Positions 1 to 8,393 of a stretch of DNA of 64,000 bases are shown piece by piece. This stretch comes from an uncultured Leptotrichia sp. (GTDB lineage Bacteria > Fusobacteriota > Fusobacteriia > Fusobacteriales > Leptotrichiaceae), in the NCBI GenBank assembly GCA_937925095.1, contig CALEXX010000045.1:1-64000 (forward strand). The letters run 5' to 3'. Each line of letters begins with the position of its first letter. The stretch's first letter is position 1. The notes beneath the pieces were generated by a model. The model was not told the DNA's origin, made no database searches, and saw only the letters and a program-made list of their open reading frames with translations. The position numbers and the translations under genes were made by a program.

Positions 1-255
1 TTATATGTGTAATTTGAAGAAATTCATAATAGTTTTATTTTTTTAATTTTATAAATTTATATCGCTTTGCTAAATAGCTCTTTTATTTTAACCACACATA
101 TGATTTATTTCATTTTCTTTAATCTTATCCCTGATAAGATTAATTTAAAAAGAAACCATAATAAAAAAATCAAAAACAAAATTAAGACTATATTTCTTTA
201 TTATGTTTACATTTTTTCTATTATGGTTTTTTCTTATATATTCTATTTGTATTTT
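1..255. other. AT-rich intergenic stretch with one hairpin
   Basis: I see no convincing gene here; the one open frame is low-complexity and has no ribosome-binding site. Positions 121-141 form a perfect 9-bp inverted repeat (AATCTTATC / GATAAGATT) around a 3-base loop. It is followed by an AT-rich run rather than a clear T tract, so it is only a weak terminator candidate. Confidence 0.4.
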
Positions 256-639
256 CTATTTTAGCAATTGTTCTAATATAGAATAGTCTAATGACATTGT
301 TGGAAAATCAAAATGCATATAGTCTGGTCTTCTATATCCAGCTCCCCAGACCCATCCTCTACTAGTGAACGCTCTTACAACATCTCCGTCAGGAGTTATA
401 GAATAAGGATTCTGACCTGGTTCCCATTTTTTCCCCACCAAAACTTTTCCTTCAGGACTTAACTGTGGATTTTCATAAACATCCTCTAATTCTGCTTCGA
501 TTTTTTCAGAACGTTCATCAAAATACCATATTTTTCCATTTTCTTGAACATGAAGTACATTTCCACCGAATATCATTCCTATAATAATAAATATTCCCAT
601 GACTATACTTTTCTTTAAACATAGTTTTAAATTGACCAT
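256..639 (-). pseudogene. Truncated M15-like (VanY/D-Ala-D-Ala carboxypeptidase) peptidase
   Basis: This 127-residue product has a hydrophobic N-terminal segment (about residues 10-28). Its C-terminal half resembles the end of M15 peptidases of the Peptidase_M15_4 type: a PDGDVVRAF stretch, then GWVWGAGY and the metal-ligand motif DYMHFDF. The family normally carries an upstream HxxGxAxD motif with the other zinc ligands; here that region is replaced by unrelated sequence, so the protein is probably inactive or a remnant with a new N-terminus. The start has a GGAGA-type ribosome-binding site, so it may still be translated. The M15 assignment is moderately secure; function is not. Confidence 0.5.
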
Positions 640-724
640 CTCCTTTTTATTTTATTAACTGAAGTATACAACTTTTATTAAAAAAATTCAATAAAAATTT
701 TATTTATAGTATAATCAGTTAAAA

Positions 725-1486
725 TCATAATATTAATGAAGCCTGAGGATAAATTCCCCTAATTTCCTCAACTATTTTATCTATTTCTTTTTCAATATTT
801 TCACTGTCCTCTCTAAGTCCCTTCATCGCAACCCTCACATGCACACATTTTTCCTTCGCATAAGGTGCTACTGTTGGATTAGACATTTTAAAATATTTTT
901 CCAGCTCTTCATCAATTTTTCCTTCAGGAATTCCTCTTATTTCAATAGTTTTCATTAACAATACACTGTCTGAATATTTTTTCAGTAAAGGTACAGCCTG
1001 ATTGTCCATCATCCATGTCATTTCATTAGGTGGACCTGGTAATACAATTATTTTCTTATTTTCCTTTTCATAAAAGAATCCTGGTGCAAGTCCAACTTCA
1101 TTTTCCAGCAATTCAGAATTTTTTAGTATAGAAGCTTCCTTCTTTGCTCCTTTGGCTATATCAAATCCTCTGTTACTATATCTTTCCACTACTTCATCAT
1201 AATATTTCTGAACAACTTCAAGTTCTTCATTAAAGTAATCAGCCGTAACTTCCTTTGTTATATCATCTATGGTAGGTCCCAGCCCTCCTGTTGTTATTAC
1301 TAAATCAGCTCTTTTAAAGGCTATTTCAAGACATTCCTTTACCCTGTCAAAATTATCTCCCACTGTTGTCTGATAATATAAATCAATTCCAATATCTGTC
1401 AGTTTTTTTGATATATACTGTGAATTTGTGTTTACTATATCTCCCACTAACAGTTCAGTTCCAATACATATAATCTCTGCCTTCAT
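725..1486 (-). CDS. CinA N-terminal (MoaB/MogA-like) domain protein, short form
   Basis: The protein begins MKAEIICIGTELLVGD and contains TTGGLGPTIDD and LPGPPNEM, the signature of the MoaB/MogA-like domain of CinA, which in characterised members has ADP-ribose/NMN-related pyrophosphatase activity. I place the start at 1486, where AGAGGTGACTTTA precedes ATG; an upstream in-frame start would add residues unlike the family. It is 253 aa, against roughly 410 for full CinA, and stops soon after this domain, lacking the C-terminal PncC-type nicotinamide-nucleotide amidase domain. It lies downstream of infC-rpmI-rplT on the same strand and may be co-transcribed. Stand-alone N-terminal forms exist, so this need not be a pseudogene. 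Confidence 0.8.
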   Translation of the reverse strand: MKAEIICIGTELLVGDIVNTNSQYISKKLTDIGIDLYYQTTVGDNFDRVKECLEIAFKRADLVITTGGLGPTIDDITKEVTADYFNEELEVVQKYYDEVVERYSNRGFDIAKGAKKEASILKNSELLENEVGLAPGFFYEKENKKIIVLPGPPNEMTWMMDNQAVPLLKKYSDSVLLMKTIEIRGIPEGKIDEELEKYFKMSNPTVAPYAKEKCVHVRVAMKGLREDSENIEKEIDKIVEEIRGIYPQASLIL

Positions 1487-1558
1487 TAAAGTCACCTCTC
1501 TGTATATAAAGATAAAAAAGAAATGCCTTTTATCTGACATTTCTTTCTTTATTTAAAA

Positions 1559-1903
1559 CTATTTTATTTTTTCAACTAATTTTGCAAATTCTGCAGGATT
1601 GTTTAAAGCTATATCAGCCAATACTTTTCTGTCTAATTCAATTCCAGCTTTTTTCAATCCATTCATGAATCTTGAATAAGAAAGTCCATTTAATCTTGCT
1701 GCGGCATTTATTCTTATTATCCACAGTTCTCTCATTTTTCTTTTCTTATGTTTTCTATGCTCTGTTGCATAAGCCATTGCTTTTTTAACAGCTTCATTTG
1801 CCTTTTTATAATTTGTTTTTATGGCTCCTCTATAACCTTTTGCTTCCTTTAATACTTTTTTATGTTTTTTTCTTCTAACTATTCCTGTTTTTACTCTTGG
1901 CAT
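1559..1903 (-). CDS. rplT: 50S ribosomal protein L20
   Basis: A 114-residue, strongly basic protein with the standard L20 start (MPRVKTGIVRRKKHKKVLK) and the family features KGYRGA, RKHKKRKMRELWI and GLSYSRFMNGLKKA. The length is normal for bacterial L20. It binds 23S rRNA early in large-subunit assembly. In many bacteria L20 also represses its own infC-rpmI-rplT operon by binding the leader; that role is possible here given the long leader upstream of infC. GGAGGAAAAAAA precedes the ATG. It is the third gene of the infC-rpmI-rplT operon. Confidence 0.98.
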   Translation of the reverse strand: MPRVKTGIVRRKKHKKVLKEAKGYRGAIKTNYKKANEAVKKAMAYATEHRKHKKRKMRELWIIRINAAARLNGLSYSRFMNGLKKAGIELDRKVLADIALNNPAEFAKLVEKIK

Positions 1904-1940
1904 TTTTTTTCCTCCTTAGTCTTTTATAATTCTGATTGAA

Positions 1941-2147
1941 CTATCTTCCTGCCTGTCCTGCTAGTACTTTTTTAATTCTTCTTTCTGCTCCTTTTGGCAC
2001 GATTGCATCTTGTCCTAATCTTTTCTTTCTTTTATTTGATTTTTTAGTCAAAATGTGACTTTTTCCTGAATGTTTAATAACAAGTTTTCCACTTCCTGTT
2101 ACTTTAACTCTTTTTTTTGTCCCTCTGTGTGTTTTCATTTTTGGCAT
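1941..2147 (-). CDS. rpmI: 50S ribosomal protein L35
   Basis: A 68-residue basic protein with the usual L35 sequence (MPKMKTHRGTKKRVKVTGSGK, then HILTKKSNKRKKRL). Length and composition match bacterial L35, a component of the large ribosomal subunit. It has a strong GGAGG site and sits 20 bases after the infC stop and 37 bases before rplT, the usual order in this operon. Confidence 0.98.
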   Translation of the reverse strand: MPKMKTHRGTKKRVKVTGSGKLVIKHSGKSHILTKKSNKRKKRLGQDAIVPKGAERRIKKVLAGQAGR

Positions 2148-2167
2148 TTTTTTTCCTCCTTATTTTA

Positions 2168-2692
2168 CTACTTTTTAGGTGATAACATAACAAATTTTTG
2201 AACTTGTTCTTTTCCATATTTTTTTTCGACTATTGCAGTTTCTTCAAAACTGTCTGCAAAAGCATCTAAAATCTTAACAGCTGATTCAGCATGCAGTTTT
2301 TCCCTTCCTGAAAGTCTTAAACTGATTTTCACCTTATATTCTTTTTCTATGAACTTTTTAATTTGAGAAATTTTTGTTTCCTTGTCATGTTCATCAATAT
2401 GAGGTTTTATTCTAATCTCTTTGATGACAACATTTTTTTGTTTCTTTTTGTTTTCTTTTTCTTTTTTTGTTTTCTCATACTTGAATTTTCCATAGTCCAT
2501 AATTTTGCATACAGGTGGTGTAGCATTTGGTGAGATTTCAACTAAATCTAAATTTTTCTCCGTTGCTAAAGCTAAAGCTTCATTTACAGATAAAATTCCA
2601 AACTGTTCTCCATCGTCTCCAATAACTCTTATTTCTCTTGCTCTGATTTTTTCATTCATTCTTGGCTCATCAGATTTATTTGTCCCTTTTAT
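2168..2692 (-). CDS. infC: Translation initiation factor IF-3, apparent ATA start
   Basis: IF-3 binds the 30S subunit, prevents premature 50S joining and proofreads start codon and initiator tRNA. The protein shows the N-terminal domain (RMNEKIRAREIRVIGDDGEQFGI), the lysine-rich linker and the C-terminal domain ending in KFVMLSPKK. The start is unusual: AGGAGG at 2701-2706 is followed after 8 bases by ATA at 2690-2692, giving a protein beginning IKGTNKSDEP. The only upstream alternative, GTG at 2699-2701, lies inside the Shine-Dalgarno. Non-AUG starts (AUU in Escherichia coli) are a known basis of infC autoregulation, because IF-3 itself discriminates against them. The gene is secure; the ATA start is inference from spacing. 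Confidence 0.93.
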   Translation of the reverse strand: MKGTNKSDEPRMNEKIRAREIRVIGDDGEQFGILSVNEALALATEKNLDLVEISPNATPPVCKIMDYGKFKYEKTKKEKENKKKQKNVVIKEIRIKPHIDEHDKETKISQIKKFIEKEYKVKISLRLSGREKLHAESAVKILDAFADSFEETAIVEKKYGKEQVQKFVMLSPKK

Positions 2693-2914
2693 AAAGAACA
2701 CCTCCTAAAATTTTTACAATAAAAAAACAAGATATAAGAAACCTTGCTCAAAATAGTCATATAAAACAGACTTACATTTTTTATGTAAGAATACTTAAAA
2801 AATAACTATATACCTGACTCATCGTGGTCACTTAACAGTGATAAAAAATAACTTCTATGGTTATATTATGATGGAAAGGTGAGAAACAACGTTTCTACTT
2901 CTAATTTAATTACT
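2693..2914 (-). promoter_or_regulatory. Long 5' leader of the infC-rpmI-rplT operon
   Basis: About 220 bases lie between the predicted transcription start and infC. Visible structure includes a 7-bp hairpin (CTTACAT / ATGTAAG around 2772-2790) and a weaker CAAG...CTTG hairpin followed by seven T residues near 2724-2748, which could act as an attenuator close to the start of infC. Leaders of this operon are regulated by L20 or by attenuation in several phyla. Which mechanism applies here cannot be read directly. Confidence 0.45.
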
Positions 2915-2919
2915 TAGTT

Positions 2920-2948
2920 ATTCTACTACATTTTTTCAATTTTGTCAA
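2920..2948 (-). promoter_or_regulatory. Sigma-70 type promoter of the infC operon
   Basis: TTGACA (2943-2948) and TAGAAT (2920-2925) are separated by exactly 17 bases on the minus strand. The -35 is a perfect consensus and the -10 has one mismatch. It points towards infC. Confidence 0.75.
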
Positions 2949-3070
2949 ATTTTATTTTACATATATAGTAAATTAAATGTAAAAGAATTATCCCAATCAG
3001 AAAAACACTTAGAAAGTTAGGGTATTAAAATAGTATTTTCCATTTTGAGATAATTCATTTATACTTTTAT

Positions 3071-3898
3071 TTAGAATGCAGCTACTACACTACCATTATA
3101 TTTTTCATCAATATATTTTTTAACTTTTTCACTTTGTAATGCTTTTACTAACTTTTGAATTTTTTCTTCATTTTCTCTTCCCTTTAAAACTGTAACTATA
3201 TTTACATAAGGTGAGTCTTTATCTTCAACTAGGATTGTATCATCTTTAAATGATAATTTAGCATCTAAAGCAAAGTTCGCATTAATTACTGCAGCTGTAA
3301 CTTCTTCAAGTCTTGGTGCCAACTGTTCTGGTGCTAATGCAGTAAATTTGATGTTTTTAGGATTTTCAGCTATATCTGCTATTGTTGAATCTAATTTTTT
3401 ATTATCTTTTAATTTTATAACTCCTGCTTTATCAAGTAATATTAATGCTCTTCCACCATTTGTAGGATCATTAGGTATTAATACAGTATCCCCATCTTTT
3501 AGATCATTTATATTTTTTATTTTTTTAGAATAAACTGCCATAGGTTCAACGTGAACGCTTCCAACAGACACTAAATCAAGATTATTTGATTTTCCAAATT
3601 CTTCCATGTAAGGTACATGCTGGAAGAAATTCGCATCTAATTCCTTAGTTCCTAACAATTTATTTGGCTGTATGTAGTCGTTAAATGTAACGATTTCCAA
3701 ATCTACACCTTCTGCCTTTAAGTCATCCTTTACTAATTCAAGTAATTCCTGATGTGGTACAGGTGTTGCACCTACTACTAATTTTTCAACTTTTGCCGGC
3801 TTTTCTGTTACCTTTGAATCAGTTTTTGCTTCTTCTTTTGCTCCTCCACAAGCTACAAGAAATAATGCAGCTGTAAGTCCCAATAATAATTTTTTCAT
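3071..3898 (-). CDS. metQ: Methionine-binding lipoprotein MetQ/NlpA
   Basis: A 275-residue exported substrate-binding protein of the NlpA family. It has a lipoprotein signal peptide ending in LFLVACGG (cysteine about residue 17), then the family core: VGATPVPHQELLE, NDYIQPNKLLG, ANFFQHVPYME, VEPMAVYS, VLIPNDPTNGGRAL and VINANFALDA. It should deliver methionine or a related compound to the MetNI transporter encoded directly upstream, with a 74-base gap. GGAGGATTTTAA precedes the ATG. Family and context agree, though methionine as the ligand is inferred from the family. Confidence 0.95.
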   Translation of the reverse strand: MKKLLLGLTAALFLVACGGAKEEAKTDSKVTEKPAKVEKLVVGATPVPHQELLELVKDDLKAEGVDLEIVTFNDYIQPNKLLGTKELDANFFQHVPYMEEFGKSNNLDLVSVGSVHVEPMAVYSKKIKNINDLKDGDTVLIPNDPTNGGRALILLDKAGVIKLKDNKKLDSTIADIAENPKNIKFTALAPEQLAPRLEEVTAAVINANFALDAKLSFKDDTILVEDKDSPYVNIVTVLKGRENEEKIQKLVKALQSEKVKKYIDEKYNGSVVAAF

Positions 3899-3972
3899 TT
3901 AAAATCCTCCTATTTTTTTATTTTTATATATAAATTAACAATTTATATTCCAATTAAATATATTATTTTCTG

Positions 3973-4656
3973 TTATCCTCTTAACCTTTTTTTATTTATT
4001 CTGTTTACTATACCGTTTCCTATAAATTGTATTAACTGTACCAGTAAAATAATTGTTACTGTTGCCTGCCACATTAATGTTGGATTTGATCGCTGATATC
4101 CATCTATGACTGCGGCATTTCCTAATCCACCTCCACCAATGGAACCTGCTATTGCTGAATATCCTACAAGACTTATTATCGTTAATGTTAGTCCATGGAT
4201 TAATGCTGGTAGTGCTTCCGGTATCATTACCTTAAATATTATTTCATTCGTTGTTGCTCCCATTGCTTTAGAGGCTTCTATAAGTCCTTCATCTACTTCC
4301 TTCAGTGCCCCTTCAATTATTCTCGCTATAAAAGGAGCAGATCCTAATGAAAGCGGAACAATAAATGATACACTCCCATAAGATTTTCCTATAAGAAGTC
4401 TTGATAATGGAATTAGAAGAACTATAAGAATAACAAAAGGTATTGACCTTGTTATATTTACAAGCAGTACATCTAGAATTTTATGCAATGTTCTATTTGG
4501 TTTTACACCTTTAGGCTCAGAAATGACAAGAAGTACTCCTATTGGAAGTCCTATAATTAATGAAACAAGAGTTGCTATTGCCACCATATATATTGTTTCC
4601 CACAATGGAGTCAGCATTGTTTCAAAATGTAAAAATTTTATTATATCAAATTTCAT
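3973..4656 (-). CDS. metI: Methionine ABC transporter permease MetI
   Basis: An integral-membrane permease of the MetI type with about five hydrophobic segments and the EAA loop EASKAMGATTNEIIFKVMIPEALPAL compressed here as the usual contact site for the ATPase. I place the start at 4656 (MKFDIIKF), where GGAGGTG sits 5 bases upstream; a longer in-frame start would lie well inside metN. Its ATG overlaps the metN stop by one base (TAATG), implying translational coupling. The protein is 227 aa, normal for the family. Confidence 0.93.
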   Translation of the reverse strand: MKFDIIKFLHFETMLTPLWETIYMVAIATLVSLIIGLPIGVLLVISEPKGVKPNRTLHKILDVLLVNITRSIPFVILIVLLIPLSRLLIGKSYGSVSFIVPLSLGSAPFIARIIEGALKEVDEGLIEASKAMGATTNEIIFKVMIPEALPALIHGLTLTIISLVGYSAIAGSIGGGGLGNAAVIDGYQRSNPTLMWQATVTIILLVQLIQFIGNGIVNRINKKRLRG

Positions 4657-5708
4657 TATAACACCTCCAATTCCAGATGATTCTTTTCTAGCCATTTTAC
4701 TATTGTCTTTATTTTTTCCTCTTCAGCAGAAATTTCTATTGTCAGATTTCCTACAACCGTATTTGACAATTTATCTATGGAACCGCCCAGTATATTTATT
4801 TCTGCATCATATCTTTTAATTATCTCAGCGATATATGGCTTATCAGCCTGTTCCTCATTAAATTTCAGTTTCAGTCTTATTTTCCCTCCTGAACGCTCTT
4901 TAACTTCTGCCTTTTCTTCTGATTCAAAACTTTCGTGGGAAATATTTGATACAAATTCCTTTGCCAGCTGTGTTTTAGGATGCATAAAGATATCCTTTAC
5001 TGTTCCTTCTTCAACTATTTTTCCATCAGACATTATTGCTGTCTTATTACATATTTTTCTTATTACTTCCATCTGGTGAGTTATTAATATTATAGTAATT
5101 CCAAATCTTTTATTTATATCCTTCAGCAAATCCAGTATGGAATTTGTTGTCCTAGGATCCAGGGCACTTGTTGCCTCATCTGAAAGTAAAATTTCCGGAT
5201 TGTTTGCCAGTGCTCTTGCTATTGCAACCCTTTGTTTTTGTCCTCCTGAAAGCTGTTCCGGATAGTTTTCCTTTTTATCTAACAATCCTACAATCTCAAG
5301 AAGTTCATCTACCCTCTTATTTATATCTTCCTTTTTCCATCCTGAAATTTCTAGAGGAAATGCCACATTTCCACCTACACTTCTAGAATTTAGAAGATTA
5401 AAATGCTGAAATATCATTCCTGTTTTTTTTCTATAATTTCTAAGTTCATTCTGGTCAAAATCCAGAACATTCTTTTTTACAGGTATTTCTTCACCTTTTT
5501 CAATATGCTCTACATATATTTCACCTTCAGTAGGCTCCTCAAGCCTATTTATGAGTCTTATCAATGTTGATTTACCAGCACCGCTAAGTCCCATTATTCC
5601 GTAGATATCTCCTTTTTCTATTTCAAGGTCTACGTTATCTACAGCTTTTAAAATCTTACCGTTACGCAGCTTATACTCTTTTACCAAGTTCTTAATCGTA
5701 ATAAACAC
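4656..5708 (-). CDS. metN: Methionine ABC transporter ATPase MetN
   Basis: ABC ATPase with Walker A GLSGAGKSTL, Q-loop FQHFNLL, signature LSGGQKQRVAIARAL and Walker B ILLSDEATSALDP, then a C-terminal NIL domain (about residues 270-350) that in MetN senses methionine and inhibits transport. I choose GTG at 5706-5708 as the start because AAGAGGTG lies 5 bases upstream and the protein then begins with the usual VFITIKNLVKEYK. It is 350 aa. It forms the metN-metI-metQ operon. The leader from the predicted promoter is only about 37 bases, leaving no room for an S-box riboswitch. Confidence 0.95.
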   Translation of the reverse strand: MFITIKNLVKEYKLRNGKILKAVDNVDLEIEKGDIYGIMGLSGAGKSTLIRLINRLEEPTEGEIYVEHIEKGEEIPVKKNVLDFDQNELRNYRKKTGMIFQHFNLLNSRSVGGNVAFPLEISGWKKEDINKRVDELLEIVGLLDKKENYPEQLSGGQKQRVAIARALANNPEILLSDEATSALDPRTTNSILDLLKDINKRFGITIILITHQMEVIRKICNKTAIMSDGKIVEEGTVKDIFMHPKTQLAKEFVSNISHESFESEEKAEVKERSGGKIRLKLKFNEEQADKPYIAEIIKRYDAEINILGGSIDKLSNTVVGNLTIEISAEEEKIKTIVKWLEKNHLELEVL

Positions 5709-5751
5709 TTTTTCACCTCTTAATTTTACTTTCAAAATTTTGACTTTTCAT

Positions 5752-5780
5752 ATTATAACTTGAATTTTTATCTATTGCAA
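5752..5780 (-). promoter_or_regulatory. Promoter of metNIQ
   Basis: TTGCAA (5775-5780) and TATAAT (5752-5757) are 17 bases apart on the minus strand, about 45 bases upstream of the metN GTG start. The short remaining leader shows no riboswitch-sized structure. Confidence 0.7.
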
Positions 5781-5856
5781 GTATATTTTACTTTACAAAT
5801 TTATATTTCTGCTTAATTTCTATTATTTATATATTTTTCCTATGATACAAATCCTT

Positions 5857-6603
5857 TTAATATATTGTATTCAAAAATTCTTTTACCCTCTGAGTTTCAG
5901 GATTTTCAAAGATTTTTTCTACAGAGCCCTTTTCAAGTATTTTTCCATTTTCCATTACTATAACTTCAACAGATATTTCCCTTACAAACTTCATTTCATG
6001 GCTTACAATGAGCATTGTTATTTTTCTTTCCTTTTTCAGTTTTCTTATTATATCAAGAACCTCTTTTACAAGTTCTGGATCCAATGCAGAAGTTGGCTCG
6101 TCAAACAGAAGAATATCCGGCTCCAGTGCCAATCCTCTCGCTATTGCAACCCTTTGTTTCTGTCCTCCTGAAAGCTCATTAGGAAAATTATCTTTCTTAT
6201 CGGCAAGTCCAACTGTTTCCAGTACTTTTTCTGCAATTTCTTCAGCTTTTTTAACATCTGTTTTCTTTACTATCCTTAATGTTTTTACAATATTATCCTT
6301 TACTGTCATATGTGGGAAAAGGTTAAAATTCTGAAATATCATTCCTGTTTTCAGCAACAGCTCCTTTTTTATTTTCTTATCAATTCCTTTATCCTGTAAA
6401 TTATGTCCTTCTATCAGTATTTTCCCGCCAGTCAGTGTCTCAAGGTCTGCTATACATCTTAAAACTGTTGATTTTCCACTTCCACTGGGACCTATCAGGG
6501 AAACCGCCTCACCTTCATTTATTGTAAAATTTATATCATCCAGTATAAGATTATTCCCAAACTGTTTCTTCAGATTAATGACTTCTATTATTTTTTCTTT
6601 CAT
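5857..6603 (-). CDS. Polar amino-acid ABC transporter ATPase (GlnQ/HisP-like)
   Basis: ABC ATPase of the polar amino-acid uptake class: Walker A GPSGSGKSTVLRC, Q-loop FQNFNLFPH, signature LSGGQKQRVAIARGLA, Walker B ILLFDEPTSALDP and the typical ending ENPETQRVKEFL. I set the start at ATG 6601-6603, with AGGTGA 5 bases upstream, rather than at the in-frame GTG nine bases earlier. It is 248 aa. It is the last gene of a three-gene operon after the substrate-binding protein and permease. The substrate cannot be read from this subunit. Confidence 0.93.
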   Translation of the reverse strand: MKEKIIEVINLKKQFGNNLILDDINFTINEGEAVSLIGPSGSGKSTVLRCIADLETLTGGKILIEGHNLQDKGIDKKIKKELLLKTGMIFQNFNLFPHMTVKDNIVKTLRIVKKTDVKKAEEIAEKVLETVGLADKKDNFPNELSGGQKQRVAIARGLALEPDILLFDEPTSALDPELVKEVLDIIRKLKKERKITMLIVSHEMKFVREISVEVIVMENGKILEKGSVEKIFENPETQRVKEFLNTIY

Positions 6604-6612
6604 ATCCTTCAC

Positions 6613-7266
6613 CTAAATTCTTATTTTATTTTTCTTTTCTACATTCTTAAACAGTCTGTCTACAGCTAAACTCAATACAAGATAAATAATAATGGCACAT
6701 ATGTATGGAGTTATATTGTAATACTGGTTTGCAAGTTCCTTTGTTCTTTTCATTATTTCAGTCACTGCCAGAACATAAATCAGCGAAGTATCTTTTATAA
6801 GGGTAATCGCTTCACTCCCCAATGTTGGCAGAACCCTTCTTATTGCCTGTGGAAGTATAATATACAATGTTTTCTGCCAGTAGCTGTATCCTAAAACTTT
6901 TGCAGCTTCATGCTGTCCCTGATCTATATTTTCCAGCCCGCTTCTCATTATCTCAATCAGATACGCCGCATAATTTATTACAAATGTCAGTACAGCTGCA
7001 GAATATGGATCAAGTTTTACTCTATATCCAAAGAAATTTATTAATGGAATTCCATAATAGACTACAAACAGCTGAAGCATCAGGGGTGTTCCCCTGAATA
7101 CCCATGTATATACTGAAAGAATACTCTTAACAATTTTATTTTTCCCTGTATATGCCAATGCTCCCAGTATTCCCAACGGGACAGAAAATACTACCGTGCA
7201 GACATATAGGGAAAACACTACCGGCAAAGTTTCCAGCAGTTCAATGAACATATTTACCGGTGACAT
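6613..7266 (-). CDS. Polar amino-acid ABC transporter permease (HisM/GlnP-like)
   Basis: A 217-residue permease with the family start (roughly five transmembrane helices) and motifs FRGTPLMLQLFVVYYG and the EAA loop EAAKVLGYSYWQKTLYIILPQA. It is the usual single permease type that dimerises in GlnP/HisMQ-like importers. Its ATG follows the binding-protein stop by two bases, with AAGGATTAAAA as ribosome-binding site inside the end of that gene, so the two are coupled. The ATPase follows immediately. Confidence 0.93.
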   Translation of the reverse strand: MSPVNMFIELLETLPVVFSLYVCTVVFSVPLGILGALAYTGKNKIVKSILSVYTWVFRGTPLMLQLFVVYYGIPLINFFGYRVKLDPYSAAVLTFVINYAAYLIEIMRSGLENIDQGQHEAAKVLGYSYWQKTLYIILPQAIRRVLPTLGSEAITLIKDTSLIYVLAVTEIMKRTKELANQYYNITPYICAIIIYLVLSLAVDRLFKNVEKKNKIRI

Positions 7267-7268
7267 TT

Positions 7269-8057
7269 TTAATCCTTAAACCATCTTGAATATATTTTTT
7301 GATATGTCCCGTCTTTTCTTAATTCATCTATTGCTTTTTCTATTTCTTCTATTAATTTTTTATTTCCTTTTTTTGCTGCAATTCCCATTTCCTCAATTCC
7401 AAAATTTTCATCTAAAATTCTGTAAAGTTCTTTTCCTGCCTGTTTCTCCTCAGTATTTTTTATATATTTTGCATATGCTTCATCAACAACTATTGCATCC
7501 AGTCTTCCTATCCCAAGATCCATAAATGCCTGATCATACTGCGGATATGTTTTCAGTTCCTTAAATCCCTTATCTGCATTTTCCTTTTTAATCTTTTCTT
7601 CTCCGCTGCTCTGTGACTGTACCCCTACAGTTTTCCCTTTCAGATCTGCTTTAGTCTTTATTGGAGAATCAATATTTACAATTATTATCTGGTTATTACT
7701 CAAATAAGGTTTTGAAATTTCTGTTTCCTTTGCCCTGTCAGGTGTTATTGTTAAGCCATTCCAAATCAGGTCTATGTTCCCACTGTTCAGATCCATTATT
7801 TTTGAATCCCAGTTTATAGGTTTAAATTCAACTTCTATTTTCAGCTTTTCTGCCACAGCCTTTGCCAGGTCAATGTCAAATCCTATTAATTCCCCTTTTT
7901 CATTTTTAAATCCCATTGGTGCAAATGTATCATCTAATCCAACAACTACCTTTTGAGGTAACTTATCTTCATTCTTCGTTTCTTTCTTATTTGTTTTTTC
8001 CACGCTGCACATGAGTATCGTCATTGCCATTACTAATAGAATTATTATTTTTTTCAT
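7269..8057 (-). CDS. Amino-acid ABC transporter substrate-binding lipoprotein
   Basis: A 262-residue SBP family 3 protein with a lipoprotein signal ending in ILMCS (cysteine about residue 17). Family features include VGLDDTFAPMGFKNEKGELIGFDIDLAKAV broken across residues 40-70, NSGNIDLIWNGLTITPDR, LKGKTVGVQSQSSGE and LDAIVVDEAYAKY. It should capture a polar amino acid in the periplasm for the permease and ATPase that follow. GGAGGAATAGATT precedes ATG. A 5' region of about 330 bases with a possible attenuator precedes it, so expression probably responds to amino-acid supply. The ligand is not identifiable from sequence alone. Confidence 0.93.
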   Translation of the reverse strand: MKKIIILLVMAMTILMCSVEKTNKKETKNEDKLPQKVVVGLDDTFAPMGFKNEKGELIGFDIDLAKAVAEKLKIEVEFKPINWDSKIMDLNSGNIDLIWNGLTITPDRAKETEISKPYLSNNQIIIVNIDSPIKTKADLKGKTVGVQSQSSGEEKIKKENADKGFKELKTYPQYDQAFMDLGIGRLDAIVVDEAYAKYIKNTEEKQAGKELYRILDENFGIEEMGIAAKKGNKKLIEEIEKAIDELRKDGTYQKIYSRWFKD

Positions 8058-8162
8058 AATCTATTCCTCCATCTCTATACTTCTTTCTAAAGATTATTTT
8101 GTCATTTCACTGATTATCGGTAAATATTTAATAATCAATTTGCACCTTAACTCCTATAATCC

Positions 8163-8199
8163 AGAAAAAAAGCTCCCAGTTTTTTTCCTGAGAGCTTTT
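8163..8199 (-). terminator. Intrinsic terminator in the leader of the amino-acid ABC operon
   Basis: On the minus strand AAAGCTCTCAGG and CTGGGAGCTTT pair around an A-rich loop and are followed by a run of T. The structure lies upstream of the binding-protein gene and downstream of the leader ORF, so it would stop transcription before the operon unless an alternative fold forms. Confidence 0.7.
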
Positions 8200-8231
8200 C
8201 TATTTATTTAATAAAAGATTTAGAAGCATCA

Positions 8232-8272
8232 CAGGTACAAATTCTTATCAATACAACATAAGTCTGTACCTG
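8232..8272 (-). promoter_or_regulatory. Leader hairpin, candidate anti-terminator or pause structure
   Basis: CAGGTACA (minus strand, 8265-8272) pairs perfectly with TGTACCTG (8232-8239), with an inner CTTAT/ATAAG helix. It lies between the 12-codon ORF and the terminator, where an attenuator's alternate hairpin would be expected. No overlap with the terminator stem is obvious, so the switching mechanism is unproven. Confidence 0.5.
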
Positions 8273-8294
8273 AAATTTTAAAGCACAAACCTAT

Positions 8295-8333
8295 TTACCT
8301 ATGATGATACATCGCTTCTTTAAATCTTTTCAT
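8295..8333 (-). CDS. 12-residue leader peptide, candidate attenuator ORF
   Basis: AGGAGGAAAGAAA is followed directly by an ORF encoding MKRFKEAMYHHR and a TAA stop. The ribosome-binding site is as strong as any in the window, and the ORF sits between a near-consensus promoter and a terminator preceding an amino-acid importer. The adjacent histidine codons and final arginine codon next to the stop are suggestive of ribosome-stalling control by histidine or arginine supply. Classical his leaders carry longer His runs, so this is a hypothesis. It could also be a genuine small protein. Confidence 0.5.
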   Translation of the reverse strand: MKRFKEAMYHHR

Positions 8334-8393
8334 TTTCTTTCCTCCTAATTTTTGTTTTCTGTTTTTAAATCCTTTTCTTAGATTTATAAATTG

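Noticed and set aside
67..264. 65-codon plus-strand ORF
   Set aside because: Low-complexity hydrophobic composition, no ribosome-binding site and no similarity; it lies in an AT-rich gap.
1487..1540. Longer start of the CinA-like protein
   Set aside because: The extra N-terminal residues do not resemble the family, and AGAGGTGACTTTA sits correctly before ATG 1486.
5709..5760. S-box or other methionine riboswitch before metNIQ
   Set aside because: The leader from the predicted promoter to the metN start is only about 37 bases, too short for a riboswitch.
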